DNA from: Cladosporium sp. IMV 00045
Taxonomy: Eukaryota > Ascomycota > Dothideomycetes > Cladosporiales > Cladosporiaceae
Direction: 5' to 3'
NCBI GenBank assembly: GCA_001931905.2
Contig: MSJI02000929.1
Span: 1-49,233 of the forward strand
Length of the DNA: 49,233 nt
How positions within the stretch are numbered: the stretch's first letter is position 1; each line of letters starts with the position of its first letter. Positions 9,766-19,208 of this stretch are shown here, one piece after another. The translations under genes and the position numbers were made by a program. The notes under the pieces were generated by a model, which ran no database searches, was not told the origin of the DNA, and worked only from the letters and a program-made list of their open reading frames with translations.

Positions 9766-10371
9766 TCATCCTGGGTAGGCTGTGGCTTCCTTTGCGGCGA
9801 TGTCTGCGGCTTCATTTCCTTCGATACCCCCATGCGACGGTATCCATCGTACTACCACTATGTGTCCCTTCGCTTGGAGCGACTCAACCCCGGCGGCGAT
9901 TTCCTTGAGGATGTACGCTCCTGACCTGCCCTCTGGTCTAGTCAGGGAACGGATGGCCGCCTGGTTGTCAGCGAAGATATTGATGTGTCTCTTGAACGCG
10001 CTTGCGTCAACTTCTGCTGCTGCCATTGTCAAAGCGAGGTTGATGCCCTGCAGCTCTGCTGCGTAGACCGTCGAGGTCGCGTCTGTTCCCATGTATGCAT
10101 TCCGCATCTGTCCTTTCTCGAGGTACACCGCCGCTGCGCCGACGTGGCCGCCGATGCAGCTGCCGTCTGTGTAGAGGCATATACCTCCTTTTCTGATCTC
10201 GCGGTCGTGTGTGGAACGTGCACCCGTCTCCTGTTCTATATGTGTGGCAGGTCCTCGCCACCACGGTGGTGCAACGAAAGGTGGTATCGTCTCTGTGGGG
10301 TGGACGTTTGTAGGGTTCTTGTCTTTGTATCGTCGGTGAATATTGCGCATTGGGCTAGTGTAGGCGGGCAT
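9766..10371 (-). mobile_element. LINE fragment C: ORF2 RNase H domain
   Basis: A 201-codon frame encodes a complete RNase H domain with its four expected catalytic positions: D in LYTDGSC, E in YAAELQG, D in FADNQA and the final D in GNEAADIAA, preceded by the SHGG block. Upstream of the domain is a typical LINE linker with PPWW. The copy is 5'-truncated at about 10375-10390, where it abuts the hAT transposase at 10381-11822 on the same strand. A further open stretch, 9552-9833 in another frame, may be the frameshifted continuation. Unlike LINEs A and F, its RNase H looks catalytically competent. Confidence 0.85.
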
Positions 10372-10380
10372 GCGTGACTC

Positions 10381-11822
10381 CTACGGATTGCTGCGGTATT
10401 TGTCCTTGCATTCGCCCAGGTGCGAGGCGAGAAAATCCATGGCTTCTTGCACGGCGTCCAGCGTCACTTCATCACCCTCCAACTTCTTACAAGCGATCTT
10501 GAATGGTACGAGAATGTCGATCGTGATCTTGATGAGGTCCCATTCTCTTGTAGAGAGCTCGAAGTCGGCCAACTCCTTCGGGTTATTGTGGATGAGCTGG
10601 CTGTAAGAGACGCGTAGTTGATAAGCACCTTCGAACTCGTCGAACCAACTGTGCCACCTTGTGTCGTTTGGCTGGTGCAAGGAGCGTCCAGCAAGACGCT
10701 TGAAGTCTTGGAACAGCCTATCCGACTTGCGTAGGTAGGCTTCGAAAGCATGCACTTTCTGATGTGGAGTCACAGTAATCCAACCGCCCTCTGTGGCACG
10801 GCGTGACAACACTGCAACCTCTTCGTCGACCTCGCTTCCACGCAGGTCAGCCTGTCGCAATGCTTCCTCGACAGCCTCTTTGTCCTTCGCAAACAAAAAT
10901 GCTTGCATCGGGAGGTTGATAATATGACCAGCGCAGCGCAGCCTCCCTTCCGTAGCGTCCCAACCTGAGCCGAGAGAATCTGAAAGGGCGCGGCACATGG
11001 TATCGTTACTTGTGGCGTTGTCGGTCGTCGTGTATCCGAGCATATTCTTTGATACCATAAACATCTAGCACACGGATCACTTCTGCAGCGACAAGGAGCC
11101 CAGCGTGCCCGTCTGGCATCTCTGTGAGCGAAAGTAACGCTTTGCAAGCTGATCCATCGTCACGCAACCAGTGCCCAGTGATAGCCTGCAATTGCTTGCG
11201 GTTCGGCGAGTGCCAGGTATCGGTGGTCAGGTGAATCTTACTCCTGCTCCGGCGGAGATGTTCCGCAAGCTCTATACGCCTCGCCTCGAAAGTTCGTTTG
11301 ACATGATTCGCCGTTGTTGTCGGAGAGTCCCACAGAGACGACGTGGCTATGTAGTTCGCGGCATGTAGAAGCGTGTTCATCTCTGGCCAGCAGGGTAGCC
11401 GGAGGGGAGGGTCTCGACGGACAATCAGACGTAGGACGGCCTGCTGAATGCGATCCTTGTCTGCGATGCTCCTCAAGAGATCACGAAGTTCGGACTCTGC
11501 TTGCTGATCTTTCACAAGTTTCTGTTCTCCAAACATAGTCGTTAGGCTTGATGGCGCCCGGCTCGACTTCACCGAGTAGGATGCCATGATGCCGTTCCAA
11601 GTGCCAACGGATGCCTGCAGCGCTGACTACAGAATAATCCTCGCAACCTACACGCGAGCAGTACCAAATCCTCCTTCCAGCCGCATTTCTCGTTGGCTCG
11701 ATGCCCTGTACGGGCTTGCGCGAGTGCCCCCAAAGAAGCGGGTTGAGGTTCCGACCGAGTTTTCTCTTGCGTGAGCTGGTGCCGCTGGCCTCATCGTCAG
11801 ACAAGCTTGATGCTGCCATCAC
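10381..11822 (-). pseudogene. hAT-family transposase, frameshifted and C-terminally truncated
   Basis: Three overlapping frames make up one transposase. The frame 11481-11822 has a BED-like zinc finger (WYCSRVGCEDYS...HLERHH). The frame 11006-11587 has the catalytic start (HLTTDTWHSPNRKQLQAITG). The frame 10381-11064 continues with TTTDNATSNDT, RCAGHIINLPMQ and NDTRWHSWFDEF. Frame changes near 11540 and near 11050 fit small indels rather than introns. The C-terminal dimerisation domain is missing: the frame stops at 10381, exactly where LINE fragment C begins. No terminal inverted repeats were found. Confidence 0.87.
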
Positions 11823-12021
11823 AGTGGCGGAGCGTCTGGCACGAGGGTCCGAATATGTCTCGGTTGTGACAAGGCCAGGGGGCGGAGGTAGGGAAAGCTC
11901 CGATTGGCTCGCTTGTCTACCCCAGGCTTCTAGAAGCGAGACAACTTGCGACGCAGATCATACTCGACGCATTTGGACATAATGAACATGTTCATTCCCA
12001 GAAATCCATGTTCATGTCATG

Positions 12022-12639
12022 TCAGAATGATGAACACGACATGACGTAATGAACATAATGAACATAATGAACATAATGGACTGTCGGTGTACTCTCTGCT
12101 TCACGTTGGGCTTGGAGGGAAACGGCTTTGGCCCCGTGTGCACTAGGCGTTCCCGAGGCAAGCACTCCATTTGCTGCGACTGCTGCATAGCTCATATGTC
12201 CGTGTGTCCTGACGGGCGGTGCCTTGTCTTTCAGCTCCTTGACCATGTCCACAACCGTCTTGCTCCGATCCGTCGCTTCTCGTGCTGCAGCCTTTGTCTC
12301 TTCTCCAATCTTGATGCTCCGCTGAATGTCTGCCGCATTGTTCCTCATTTCCATTTTGACTGTCCCTATGACGTTTGCAGTCCCTTCAGCTATATCTTTC
12401 GCTTCGGTTTGCATGATATTGAGTGCGTCCTGGATAGTGGTGAGATCCGGTGTCCTGAGTGTCTTGCTTATCATGGTTAGTGTCCCCGTGATCATGGTCC
12501 TCACATGGTTCCCCGGCACGGCCTGGCCTTGCGAGCGGTCGATGCAGTTCAGCGTATCGCGAAGGTACTTGGTGAGTTCGGTAGCGTGCTCGCGGAGTTC
12601 GAGGGGCCAGTCAACCCCCGAGGGCCATGGAATAGCCAT
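12022..12639 (-). mobile_element. LINE fragment D: ORF1 (gag-like) N-terminal part
   Basis: A 205-codon frame resembles the N-terminal half of Tad-like LINE ORF1 proteins: an alpha-helical, charged region (EAKDIAEGTANVIGTVKMEM, EETKAAAREATD) followed by HMSYAAVAANGVLAS. The coding character ends where a CATTATGTT microsatellite begins, producing the artificial tail VHYVHYVHYV. The zinc knuckles expected further on are missing. The hAT remnant lies directly downstream. Confidence 0.75.
12046..12080. repeat. Microsatellite of AATGAACAT units
   Basis: About four near-perfect 9-bp units. Related palindromic sequence (AATGAACATGTTCATT) lies at 11982-11997. It marks the 3' breakpoint of LINE fragment D. 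Confidence 0.85.
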
Positions 12640-13057
12640 TTCGGTACAGCCGCGCTGGGCGACGCGACCGACGTGATAGCACTCCGAAAGCCGGTTCTAG
12701 GGGCCGTGTACGTGCAGCAAATCGAGTCAATTCCAAAAATTAGAGTACTCGCTGGTGTCGTGTTTTTCGTGGGAGCTGAGGGCTATCTAGATTCGCTATG
12801 CGCCAAGCTTGGGAATCACGTGGGATTCCCATGCGGATCGCCTGCGAATCTAGTGCGGAAAGCCTGAGGCTTCTGTCACATGTCTGGTGTTTCCTTACAG
12901 CGGGGCTGCCCGCTCCCTGACTTTAATGACCGTCAAGCTGATCATTACACTACTTCTGATTCTATAAATGACATCCCGATATAGCTCTATAAGCTGCGCC
13001 CGGTCTATAGAGCCAACTATTAGGTAGCCTATCTATACATATATAGCTCTATATCTG
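12640..13057. other. Spacer, no gene seen
   Basis: The left part may be LINE D leader. From 12950 it becomes AT-rich, with repeated TATAGAGC/AGCTCTATA blocks near 12978-13050. Nothing coding is recognised. Confidence 0.4.
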
Positions 13058-13484
13058 TGTCACAGGCGGACGTTAGGACATAAGTATAGATGCAAAGAGG
13101 AATAGATACAGTTCACTACGACTAACTTACAGACAGGTTATACAACTAGGACGTAGCTTAAAGAGCTACGAATGCGGTTCAGAGCGGATTTCCTAGGTGA
13201 AGCCGACGCTCGACACACCTACTCTGATATAAATAGCAATACTATAGGCATATCATAGGCTCGGCCTATGTCACGGGCCTGGCCCGTGACATGCCTATAG
13301 TGCTACTGCCTGTGCTATGGCAGGTGTGCCGAGAGTGGGCTTCACCTGAGAAATCCGCTCAGAACCGCATTCGTAGCTCTTCGAGCTACGTCCTAGTCGT
13401 ATAACCTGTCTGTAGGTTAGTCGTACTGAACCGTATCTATTCCTGTTTGCATCTACACCTACGTCCTGACGTCCGCCCGTGACA
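13058..13484. mobile_element. 427-bp foldback (long inverted-repeat) element
   Basis: The left arm from TGTCACAGGCGGACG and the right arm ending CGTCCGCCCGTGACA are reverse complements over about 200 bp with scattered mismatches. Paired inner blocks are GAATAGATACRGTTCA, CAGACAGGTTATAC and AGAGCTACGAATGCGGTT. The centre holds a further palindrome (13270-13290) built from two back-to-back GTCACGGGCC motifs, so the terminal motif occurs four times. The TGTCACRGG ends match those of the two short elements at 8848 and 15989. No target duplication is visible. The right end directly abuts the copia fragment. Confidence 0.85.
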
Positions 13485-13485
13485 C

Positions 13486-13929
13486 CAACGCACCGTCACG
13501 AAATCTACAACCGAAGCAGAGCTGCTTGCTCTATCCCTTGCATGATCAGAGATGGAAGAACGGTGCCGCCTCTTCACTGGATTGTACCTAAAGCTCAACC
13601 AAACACCTATCATCTGGTGCGACAACCAACAGACTGTAGGAATAGTCACAAAAGACCAGGACAGACTCAGTACTAAGCTCAAACACGTTGACATCCACCA
13701 GAGCTGGGCCCGCCAGGAAGTCAAACGACACCGCCTCCACGTGCAATGGGGGCCTACGTCTCAAATGCCCGCTGATGGCATGACAAAGATGCTTCCGCGC
13801 CAGAAGCACACTGGATTCATACAACAGCTACATCTTATGGATATAAGCTCAATTGTCCGGGACATGGAGACAGAGACAATGGATAGTTCATCCTTACGTC
13901 AATTGACTACAGGACGAGGGGGTGTATAA
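13486..13929 (+). pseudogene. Ty1/copia retrotransposon: RNase H C-terminal fragment
   Basis: Reading from 13486 gives the copia RNase H region: TVTKSTTEAELLALS, then an in-frame TGA at about 13537, then IIWCDNQQTVGI, STKLKHVDIHQSW and MPADGMTKMLPRQKH. These are the catalytic and C-terminal signatures of Ty1/copia polyproteins. The internal stop and loss of everything upstream make it a relic. The foldback element abuts it at the left. Confidence 0.9.
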
Positions 13930-14034
13930 CGGTTTGGAGAAGGATTGTGGGACTGGGTTCCTGCCCCTAAACACTGCAGCTGTGATCTACTTACCACACG
14001 CTAGTGTTTCAGGTTGGCTAGATATATACAGTCT
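13912..14034 (+). mobile_element. Copia polypurine tract and start of 3' LTR
   Basis: The purine run GGACGAGGGGG at 13912-13922 is followed at once by TGTATAACGG, the expected arrangement of a polypurine tract and the TG start of a 3' LTR. The copia stop codon (13927-13929) falls inside the LTR start. The LTR is cut off by LINE fragment E at about 14035, so its end is not seen. Confidence 0.65.
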
Positions 14035-14355
14035 TTACCTCGATACCAGATAGAACACAGACACAACAATGGACGATAATCCCTGACACAACTTCAGGAC
14101 CACACTGCCCAGCACCGACCACAGTTCCTTCGAGACACGAAAAGTGATCTCGTCCAGACCGGGTGCCTTGTCGGGCTTCGACTGCATGATCGCAGCTTCG
14201 AGTTCCTCAAGCGTCAACTTCGGAAGCTTGATCCTCAAGAGGTACCTTCTTCTCTGCAAACTCGTGCGGTCTGCTGCCATTTCTTGTAACCAGCCTTGGC
14301 TTCACGGAGGTGCCGTCTCGATGTACCGGCTCTGGTGGCACGGGTGGAAAAGCCG

Positions 14356-14387
<32 letters not shown>

Positions 14388-14392
14388 CTCAT
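14035..14392 (-). mobile_element. LINE fragment E: start of the RT domain, frameshifted
   Basis: Two overlapping frames (14207-14392 and 14035-14280) together match LINE G from FFPVPPEP through LTLEELEAAIMQSKPDKAP and LDEITFRVSKELWSV, the region just before and into the reverse transcriptase. The change of frame near 14230 implies an indel. The fragment begins at a GAT trinucleotide run and ends at the copia LTR. Confidence 0.8.
14357..14386. repeat. (GAT)n microsatellite
   Basis: Ten consecutive GAT triplets at the 5' breakpoint of LINE fragment E. Confidence 0.95.
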
Positions 14393-14788
14393 TCAGGCTA
14401 TGCACGGAAAACTACCGTATGAGCCGCCCTAATCATTGCCTTTGGTGTCCCATAACCGTTCTGCCCGTATCTCATGTCCTATGCAACAGCACTCCCGTAG
14501 ACAATTTGTGTTCTTGCAGTGCGCCTCAGTGTTTTTGTGACCAACTCCCCCACCTGACCCTACCCCGCCGATTACGTTATCTAAGTCTTCGGCACAACCT
14601 CGCCCGGCCCGGAGATGCCATATTCCACATGGTGACTTGATCTAATCGCAACCAGCGCCATCGCGGTTCGTCGCTCTTTGAACTTCTACTCATCAACCAA
14701 GTTCATCGTGCCAGCAAAATCGTCACATCACCCCCGAAGCGGCGCCCTCGAGAGGCCTATCCGCAGTCCGCAAACCTTTTCACCTTGT
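14393..14788. other. Spacer upstream of the Ser/Pro-rich protein gene
   Basis: No repeat or RNA is recognised. It probably contains the promoter of the gene at 14789-15322; an in-frame ATG at 14678 is an alternative start for that gene. Confidence 0.4.
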
Positions 14789-15322
14789 ATGCCAGACACC
14801 ACCTCTGCAATGCCGTCCCCGCGTTCCTCACCCGCCATGCACCCAAAATCCCCCCTCTCCCCCCGCTACGAGACCGCGCGCCTCGACACCGTGCAACCGC
14901 CCTCACCTCGCGCCGTCCACCATCGCACGAATAGAAACTCACGAAGTGTCAACAAGCAATCTACCAAGCTCCCCACCCTCCCTCGCTTCCACCCGGCCAA
15001 CTTTCCCTCCGCACACAGTATCGTCCAGAGCACGCCCGGTGCCGGCGCCAGCTCGCCTCAAGTCTCTCTCTCGGACCATAGCCATCAGCGGAAGTATTCA
15101 GGCGCGCAGAAGCAGCTGTTCATGTACCAGCGAGAGAAAACCGCGGCAGTCACGCGGTCCTCTCGCGAAGATAACCCCGCGAGCCCTCGCCTGGTGCCTC
15201 TCAACAGCCCAGGGCCCGTGACGCCGTTGGAGCTGGAGCAAAGCGAGGATTACCTTGGAGCGGGCAAGACCAAGAATAGGGGCAAGCCGCCTGCAGACCC
15301 AGGGAGCTCAGGAAAAAGCTGA
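14789..15322 (+). CDS. Low-complexity Ser/Pro-rich fungal protein of unknown function
   Basis: I do not assign a function. From the ATG at 14789 (MPDTTSAMPSPRSSP) the product is 177 aa; from 14678 it would be 214 aa. It is dominated by Ser, Pro, Arg and Asn and is probably disordered, with short ordered-looking blocks near the middle and C-terminus (QKQLFMYQREK, SPRLVPLNSPGPVTPLELE). The LELE...DYLGAG region looks like a conserved C-terminal motif, and the abrupt change after it suggests that the last 25 or so residues could come from a small frameshift or an unrecognised intron. No signal peptide or membrane segment is seen. Judged real from its composition and the consistent codon pattern. 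Confidence 0.6.
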   Translation: MPDTTSAMPSPRSSPAMHPKSPLSPRYETARLDTVQPPSPRAVHHRTNRNSRSVNKQSTKLPTLPRFHPANFPSAHSIVQSTPGAGASSPQVSLSDHSHQRKYSGAQKQLFMYQREKTAAVTRSSREDNPASPRLVPLNSPGPVTPLELEQSEDYLGAGKTKNRGKPPADPGSSGKS

Positions 15323-15983
15323 ACTGGGAGCAGATGACGGGGTCATTCCTTCGTCAGAGGAAAGAGGGGCAGAGCGATGAGCACGATAAGCCCGGCTCAG
15401 GCGAACAATAGATGAGTATCTAGGCGACGGCGCATGCCGGTGATGAGTAAGAGGCTTAGCATGCTAGCGTACGGCAAGAGCATAACTCAGTCACAGCATT
15501 GCCGGTTCGATGTCCCGGTTCCAGGTTGAATGATTATGTCGGAAAAGGGCAGACTGATTGCGGTAGCCCGGCTCAGTAACTCGGTCCAATAGGCGCGTTG
15601 GAAGAGGCAGAAGATAGGCTGTGGAGAGGTCTGATGTGGGCAAACGAAGAGAGAGCGGTTCGAGATTCCGCTCGAGAGGTTCCAAGACGACGTGACTTCG
15701 ACGAAGCGAGGGGCATCGTTCATTGGTAATGCCAACAACGGGCTGTATAGCGAGGGTGGACGCTCACACGCGATGGCAGACGCATGCGGTCCAGAAGTGC
15801 GTCAGTAAGGCAGGCGGTCAAGAAATGCCAGCACGCAGGCATTCAAGAAAGCTCGATCGGCTCAGAGAGCGGCTTCTTTTCTGTGTGCATCTGGCCGGCG
15901 GACAACTAGCGTGGTGGACGTAATCAGGCCCGGGCCGTTCACAGCTGGTTTTCAACGGGACCGCAACATCTATATGATAACTT
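15323..15983. other. Intergenic, nothing recognised
   Basis: The ORFs at 15487-15738 (minus) and 15723-15923 (plus) show no domain features. A GGTTCGATGTCC block near 15505 recalls a tRNA T-loop, but no acceptor or anticodon stem could be formed. Confidence 0.4.
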
Positions 15984-15988
15984 ACCAG

Positions 15989-16217
15989 TGTCACAGGCTA
16001 CACCCTGATGTCTGGCTATGCCTGAAGATGCCCTTGACTATAGAATCACGATTTACAGACGAGACCCACAATAATCGTACGATAGTTGCATGACGGGCAT
16101 CGGACAGTATATGTACTGTATATGCTCGTCCTGTCTTAGACACCTCTTCTCTTTAGCTTTGCAATTTGGTAGATAGCCTAGTACTTTGTGAAGAACATCT
16201 TACTTGAGCCCGTGTCA
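15989..16217 (+). mobile_element. Short TG...CA element, 229 bp, solo-LTR-like (copy 2)
   Basis: It starts TGTCACAGG and ends CCCGTGTCA. It is flanked by a clean 5-bp duplication, ACCAG at 15984-15988 and 16218-16222. It contains a TATA-like run (AGTATATGTACTGTATATG) followed by a pyrimidine-rich stretch, as an LTR promoter would. It shares both ends and an internal block with the 167-bp copy at 8848-9014. No internal coding region remains, so a solo LTR is the simplest reading. Confidence 0.75.
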
Positions 16218-16290
16218 ACCAGAACATATGGTGGTCGTGGTCACGATGAGGCGAAACATGAAGACGAGTAGCAATTGCCTAATTGGGGGT

Positions 16291-16348
16291 GGTTACCAAT
16301 GGTTGGTTTGGTTTTTGCCCCAAAACCGTAACCAACCTAACCATTAAC
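16291..16348. repeat. Imperfect inverted repeat (hairpin)
   Basis: The arms GGTTACCAATGGTTGGTTTG and CAACCTAACCATTAAC face each other around a short GGTTTTTGCCCCAAAACC core. Possibly a tiny inverted-repeat element; no target duplication was identified. Confidence 0.6.
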
Positions 16349-16439
16349 TTCACTGCGTGGTATTCGCGAGGCAAATATCTGGATCGGTCGGACTGGGAAC
16401 GCCAATTCAAATTCGTGACACCAAGAGAGTTCAGCTGCT

Positions 16440-16720
16440 GAATTATTGCAGAATACGCATTTCCTTTGTCGTAATAGCCAGCAACCATATTTGGTCCGGA
16501 CATGTGCAGCTCGCCGGGCGTCCCACGGCTGACGACCTCCTCGCTTTCCTGAGAACAAATAGAGCCTGAGGCCTTCCCTGACGATCTCCTCGCCCTGACC
16601 ACGATGGGGGTTGTTCTTCGGAAGAACTACCGAATCGCTCGGTAGTCACCGCGCTTGCGCCATGTGCAAGAACATCCGGCATCAAGGGATCTGCGCCGCC
16701 TGCGTAGCGTGGGATGTAGC
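16440..16720 (-). pseudogene. Relic of an AMP-dependent acyl-CoA synthetase/ligase
   Basis: One minus frame reads RGTPGELHMSGPNMVAGYYD, a close match to the G-x-x-GEL-x-x-x-GP-x-x-x-x-GYY block of acyl-CoA ligases. Another frame, further upstream in gene sense (about 16610-16715), reads GGADPLMPDVLAHG and then PPSWSGR, fitting the GGAxPL block and the segment after it. The blocks are in the right order but in different frames, so at least one indel has occurred. Nothing of the rest of the enzyme is present. Recognition rests on short motifs. Confidence 0.55.
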
Positions 16721-16992
16721 AATGACGTGACCTAATTTTGCTCGAAATTATGCTACAATTTGATACTAACAATGACCCTGTCAGTGACAAAGTTGGAAAA
16801 AGGTAATAATGACGTTACCTGCATACGGGCAGCAACGGAGTGCCGTAAACCTACAGCCCCTGCAGTTGACGTAAGTATGAGCAACTCGAAAGGTAAGCTG
16901 GAAGTATGAATGAACGTCTCAATTTCGCGTTGAAAAACGACTTGGTATTTGCTACTGCTACTTCTAAAAGTAACCGAAGCACCATCGCAATC

Positions 16993-18644
16993 ATGCCGGA
17001 AGACCCAGTTCAGAAATTCAAGAAGATAGGCATCGTCGGCGCCGGTAGTATGGGCACTCAGATGGCTATCGCTTTCGGTACAATGGGCCTTGATGTATCT
17101 TTATGGGATGTCAACGACCAGAATGTGGACGGGTCCCTCGACATGATCAACGGGACTGACGCAAAGAGCAAAGTCAAAGGCTTCCATGATATCCACGAAT
17201 TCGTCAAATCTCTAGACACCGCTCCAAGGAAGCTGTTCATGTTTTCGATCACACACGGCTGGCCAGCAGACAGCGTTCTGGATAAAATCAAGGACAACCT
17301 CAAGGAAGGTGACATCATCATTGATGGCGGCAACGAGTTCTACCGCAATACGGAGCGTCGACAGCGTGAATTGGAGAAGAAAGGCGTGCACTGGATTGGT
17401 ACCGGCGTGAGCGGAGGCTACCAAGCGGCAAAACGAGGTCCTAGCATGACCCCTGGCGGCGATCCGAAAGCGCTTCACGAAGTCCTGCCCCTGCTGGAAA
17501 AGTACGCTGCGAAAGACGCAAACGGCAACCCGTGTGTCGCCAACATTGGGCCGCGTGGTGCAGGCCATTACGTGAAGATGGTCCACAACGGCACCGAGAA
17601 CGGCATGCTATCTTCCCTCTGTGAAGCCTGGTCACTCTTGCGCAAGTCTCTGGGTCTCTCCAATGACGAGATTGGAAAAATCTTCGAGCGCTGGAACAGC
17701 GAAGGCGAGCTCAGGGGTACTTACCTGGTGCAGATTGGCTCTGAGGTCTGTCAGCGCAAAAAGATTCCCGAAGGTGACAGACATGGCGAAGGCAAAGGTG
17801 AGGGCGGGTATGTGCTGGATGACGTGCTGGACAAGGTCGTTCAGGACGATGATGGTGAGTTCATTCGCCGCTGGGTACGGATCCAATGACCAGAAGCTGA
17901 CTGTACATTCATAGACAGCGAAGGCACGCTTTACTGGAGCATCATGGAAGCCGCAGAAAGGCACGTCTCTGCTCCCACCAATGCCACTGGACAGTTCCTC
18001 CGCGTGGCGAGCGGTGATCGCGGCCAACGTCTGCGTGTCGCAGAGAAGATGAGGATCCCGCCACCAGCGGAAGGAAGTGTCGAGGACAAAGGAGCGTTCA
18101 TCGAAAACCTTCGCCGCGCAGTCTACACATCCTTCCTTTGCGCCTTCTGCCAAGGTCTCGAACTCATCGCCCGCGCTTCCAAAGACGAAGACTGGAATGT
18201 TGACCTCGCCACTGTTATCAAAGTCTGGCGCGCTGGCTGCATTATCCAAGAAGACCACATCGCGGACATGCTGCAGCCAATATTTGAATCTGGGAAAGAA
18301 CCCATTATGAACATGAAGCTTATTGACGAAGTCGCCGCAGAGCTTGGCAAAGGGTACAGCTCATTGCAGGAAGTCGTGCTGAGAGGGACGGAGTGGAACA
18401 ACCACATTCCAAGCTTGTCAGCGAGCTTAGAGTACATCAAGTACATTGGCGGGACAATGTTGCCAACGCAATTTATGGAGGCGCAGATGGAGTAAGTCAA
18501 GAAAGTGCTTCCTGAGCTGGATTTTGATCACTGACGGTTGGTAGCTTTTTCGGCTCACACAAGTTTGACCGGCCAGGTGTATCTGGAGAGGACCCAGGTA
18601 AAGCGACCAAAGGTGCACACCACTATGAATGGCGAGCACCTTGA
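16993..18644 (+). CDS. 6-phosphogluconate dehydrogenase (decarboxylating), divergent paralogue
   Basis: Exons are 16993-17854, 17915-18491 and 18545-18644. Intron 1 (17855-17914) is GTGAGT...CATAG and intron 2 (18492-18544) is GTAAGT...GTAG. The spliced product is 512 aa. It would oxidise and decarboxylate 6-phosphogluconate to ribulose 5-phosphate. Residues 12-25 form a GxGxxG Rossmann motif (GIVGAGSMG). GTGVSGG lies near residue 135, and the catalytic set KMVHN-GTE gives K195, H198, N199 and E202. Exon 3 supplies the usual FGSHKFDRPG and a C-terminus ending HHYEW. The ATG at 16993 fits the family; an upstream in-frame ATG at 16906 would add 29 residues. An acidic residue (D39, in LWDVND) follows beta-2, where NADP-dependent enzymes usually have Asn-Arg-Thr, which may indicate NAD use. 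Confidence 0.93.
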
Positions 18645-18646
18645 TT

Positions 18647-18698
18647 CAGTGAATGACACAATCAAGAATTTTGATTGCCTTGCCAATCGATTGACGAA
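18647..18698 (+). repeat. 52-bp conserved 3'-flank element, copy 2
   Basis: It begins 2 bp after the stop of the 6-phosphogluconate dehydrogenase gene and matches the minus strand of 3461-3512 at 48 of 52 positions. Two of the four differences are A/G transitions. Confidence 0.85.
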
Positions 18699-19208
18699 GG
18701 CAGGGCGATCAGCAAACAAACAAACAAACAGATGCCTTCGAAATTCTGTTTGACAAACAGCTTGGCAAAGGGTCTCTAAACACGTAGTCATCGATGATAT
18801 TTTTTCACCCTGGTTATGGACATCAAACATTAGTCTGTCATTATTACAAATGTCTTCTTCACGTTTGCATCTGGATTTGGGAGTCGTCTGTAGTACATAC
18901 GCGAAGAAACGCGTGTACGTGAGTTTTCGTGACATCTAATTTTGCTTCCTCTTGTGGTAAGGCGTTGTTTGCCAAATCGTGAAATCAGGCATCTGTTGGT
19001 TTGCTGATGACCCCGCCTTCGCCCCTCTCCCGAGAAGGAATATGGAACCGGGTCGTACCTGCCTTCATTGGTCTTTTGTCACTCGAACCCAGCGCCGAAC
19101 TCCACTCTCACTGGTCAAGCGGCGGTACCTCGTAGTACAGGACTTGACAATGGTGGATGGCCACCCTTGCTAGCGCAGATTGTGAGGAAAACGGCAACTA
19201 GCTACGAC
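18699..19208. other. Intergenic, nothing recognised
   Basis: Contains a short CAAA microsatellite at 18713-18730. No credible ORF or RNA was found. Confidence 0.5.

Noticed and set aside
9552..9833. 93-codon minus ORF as an independent gene
   Set aside because: It follows the RNase H frame of LINE C directly and is more likely its frameshifted continuation or 3' UTR.
11820..11832. CAGTGGCGGAG, similar to common hAT terminal repeats
   Set aside because: It overlaps the transposase start region and points in the wrong direction for this hAT copy.
15495..15525. GGTTCGATGTCC block recalling a tRNA T-loop
   Set aside because: No cloverleaf can be drawn around it.
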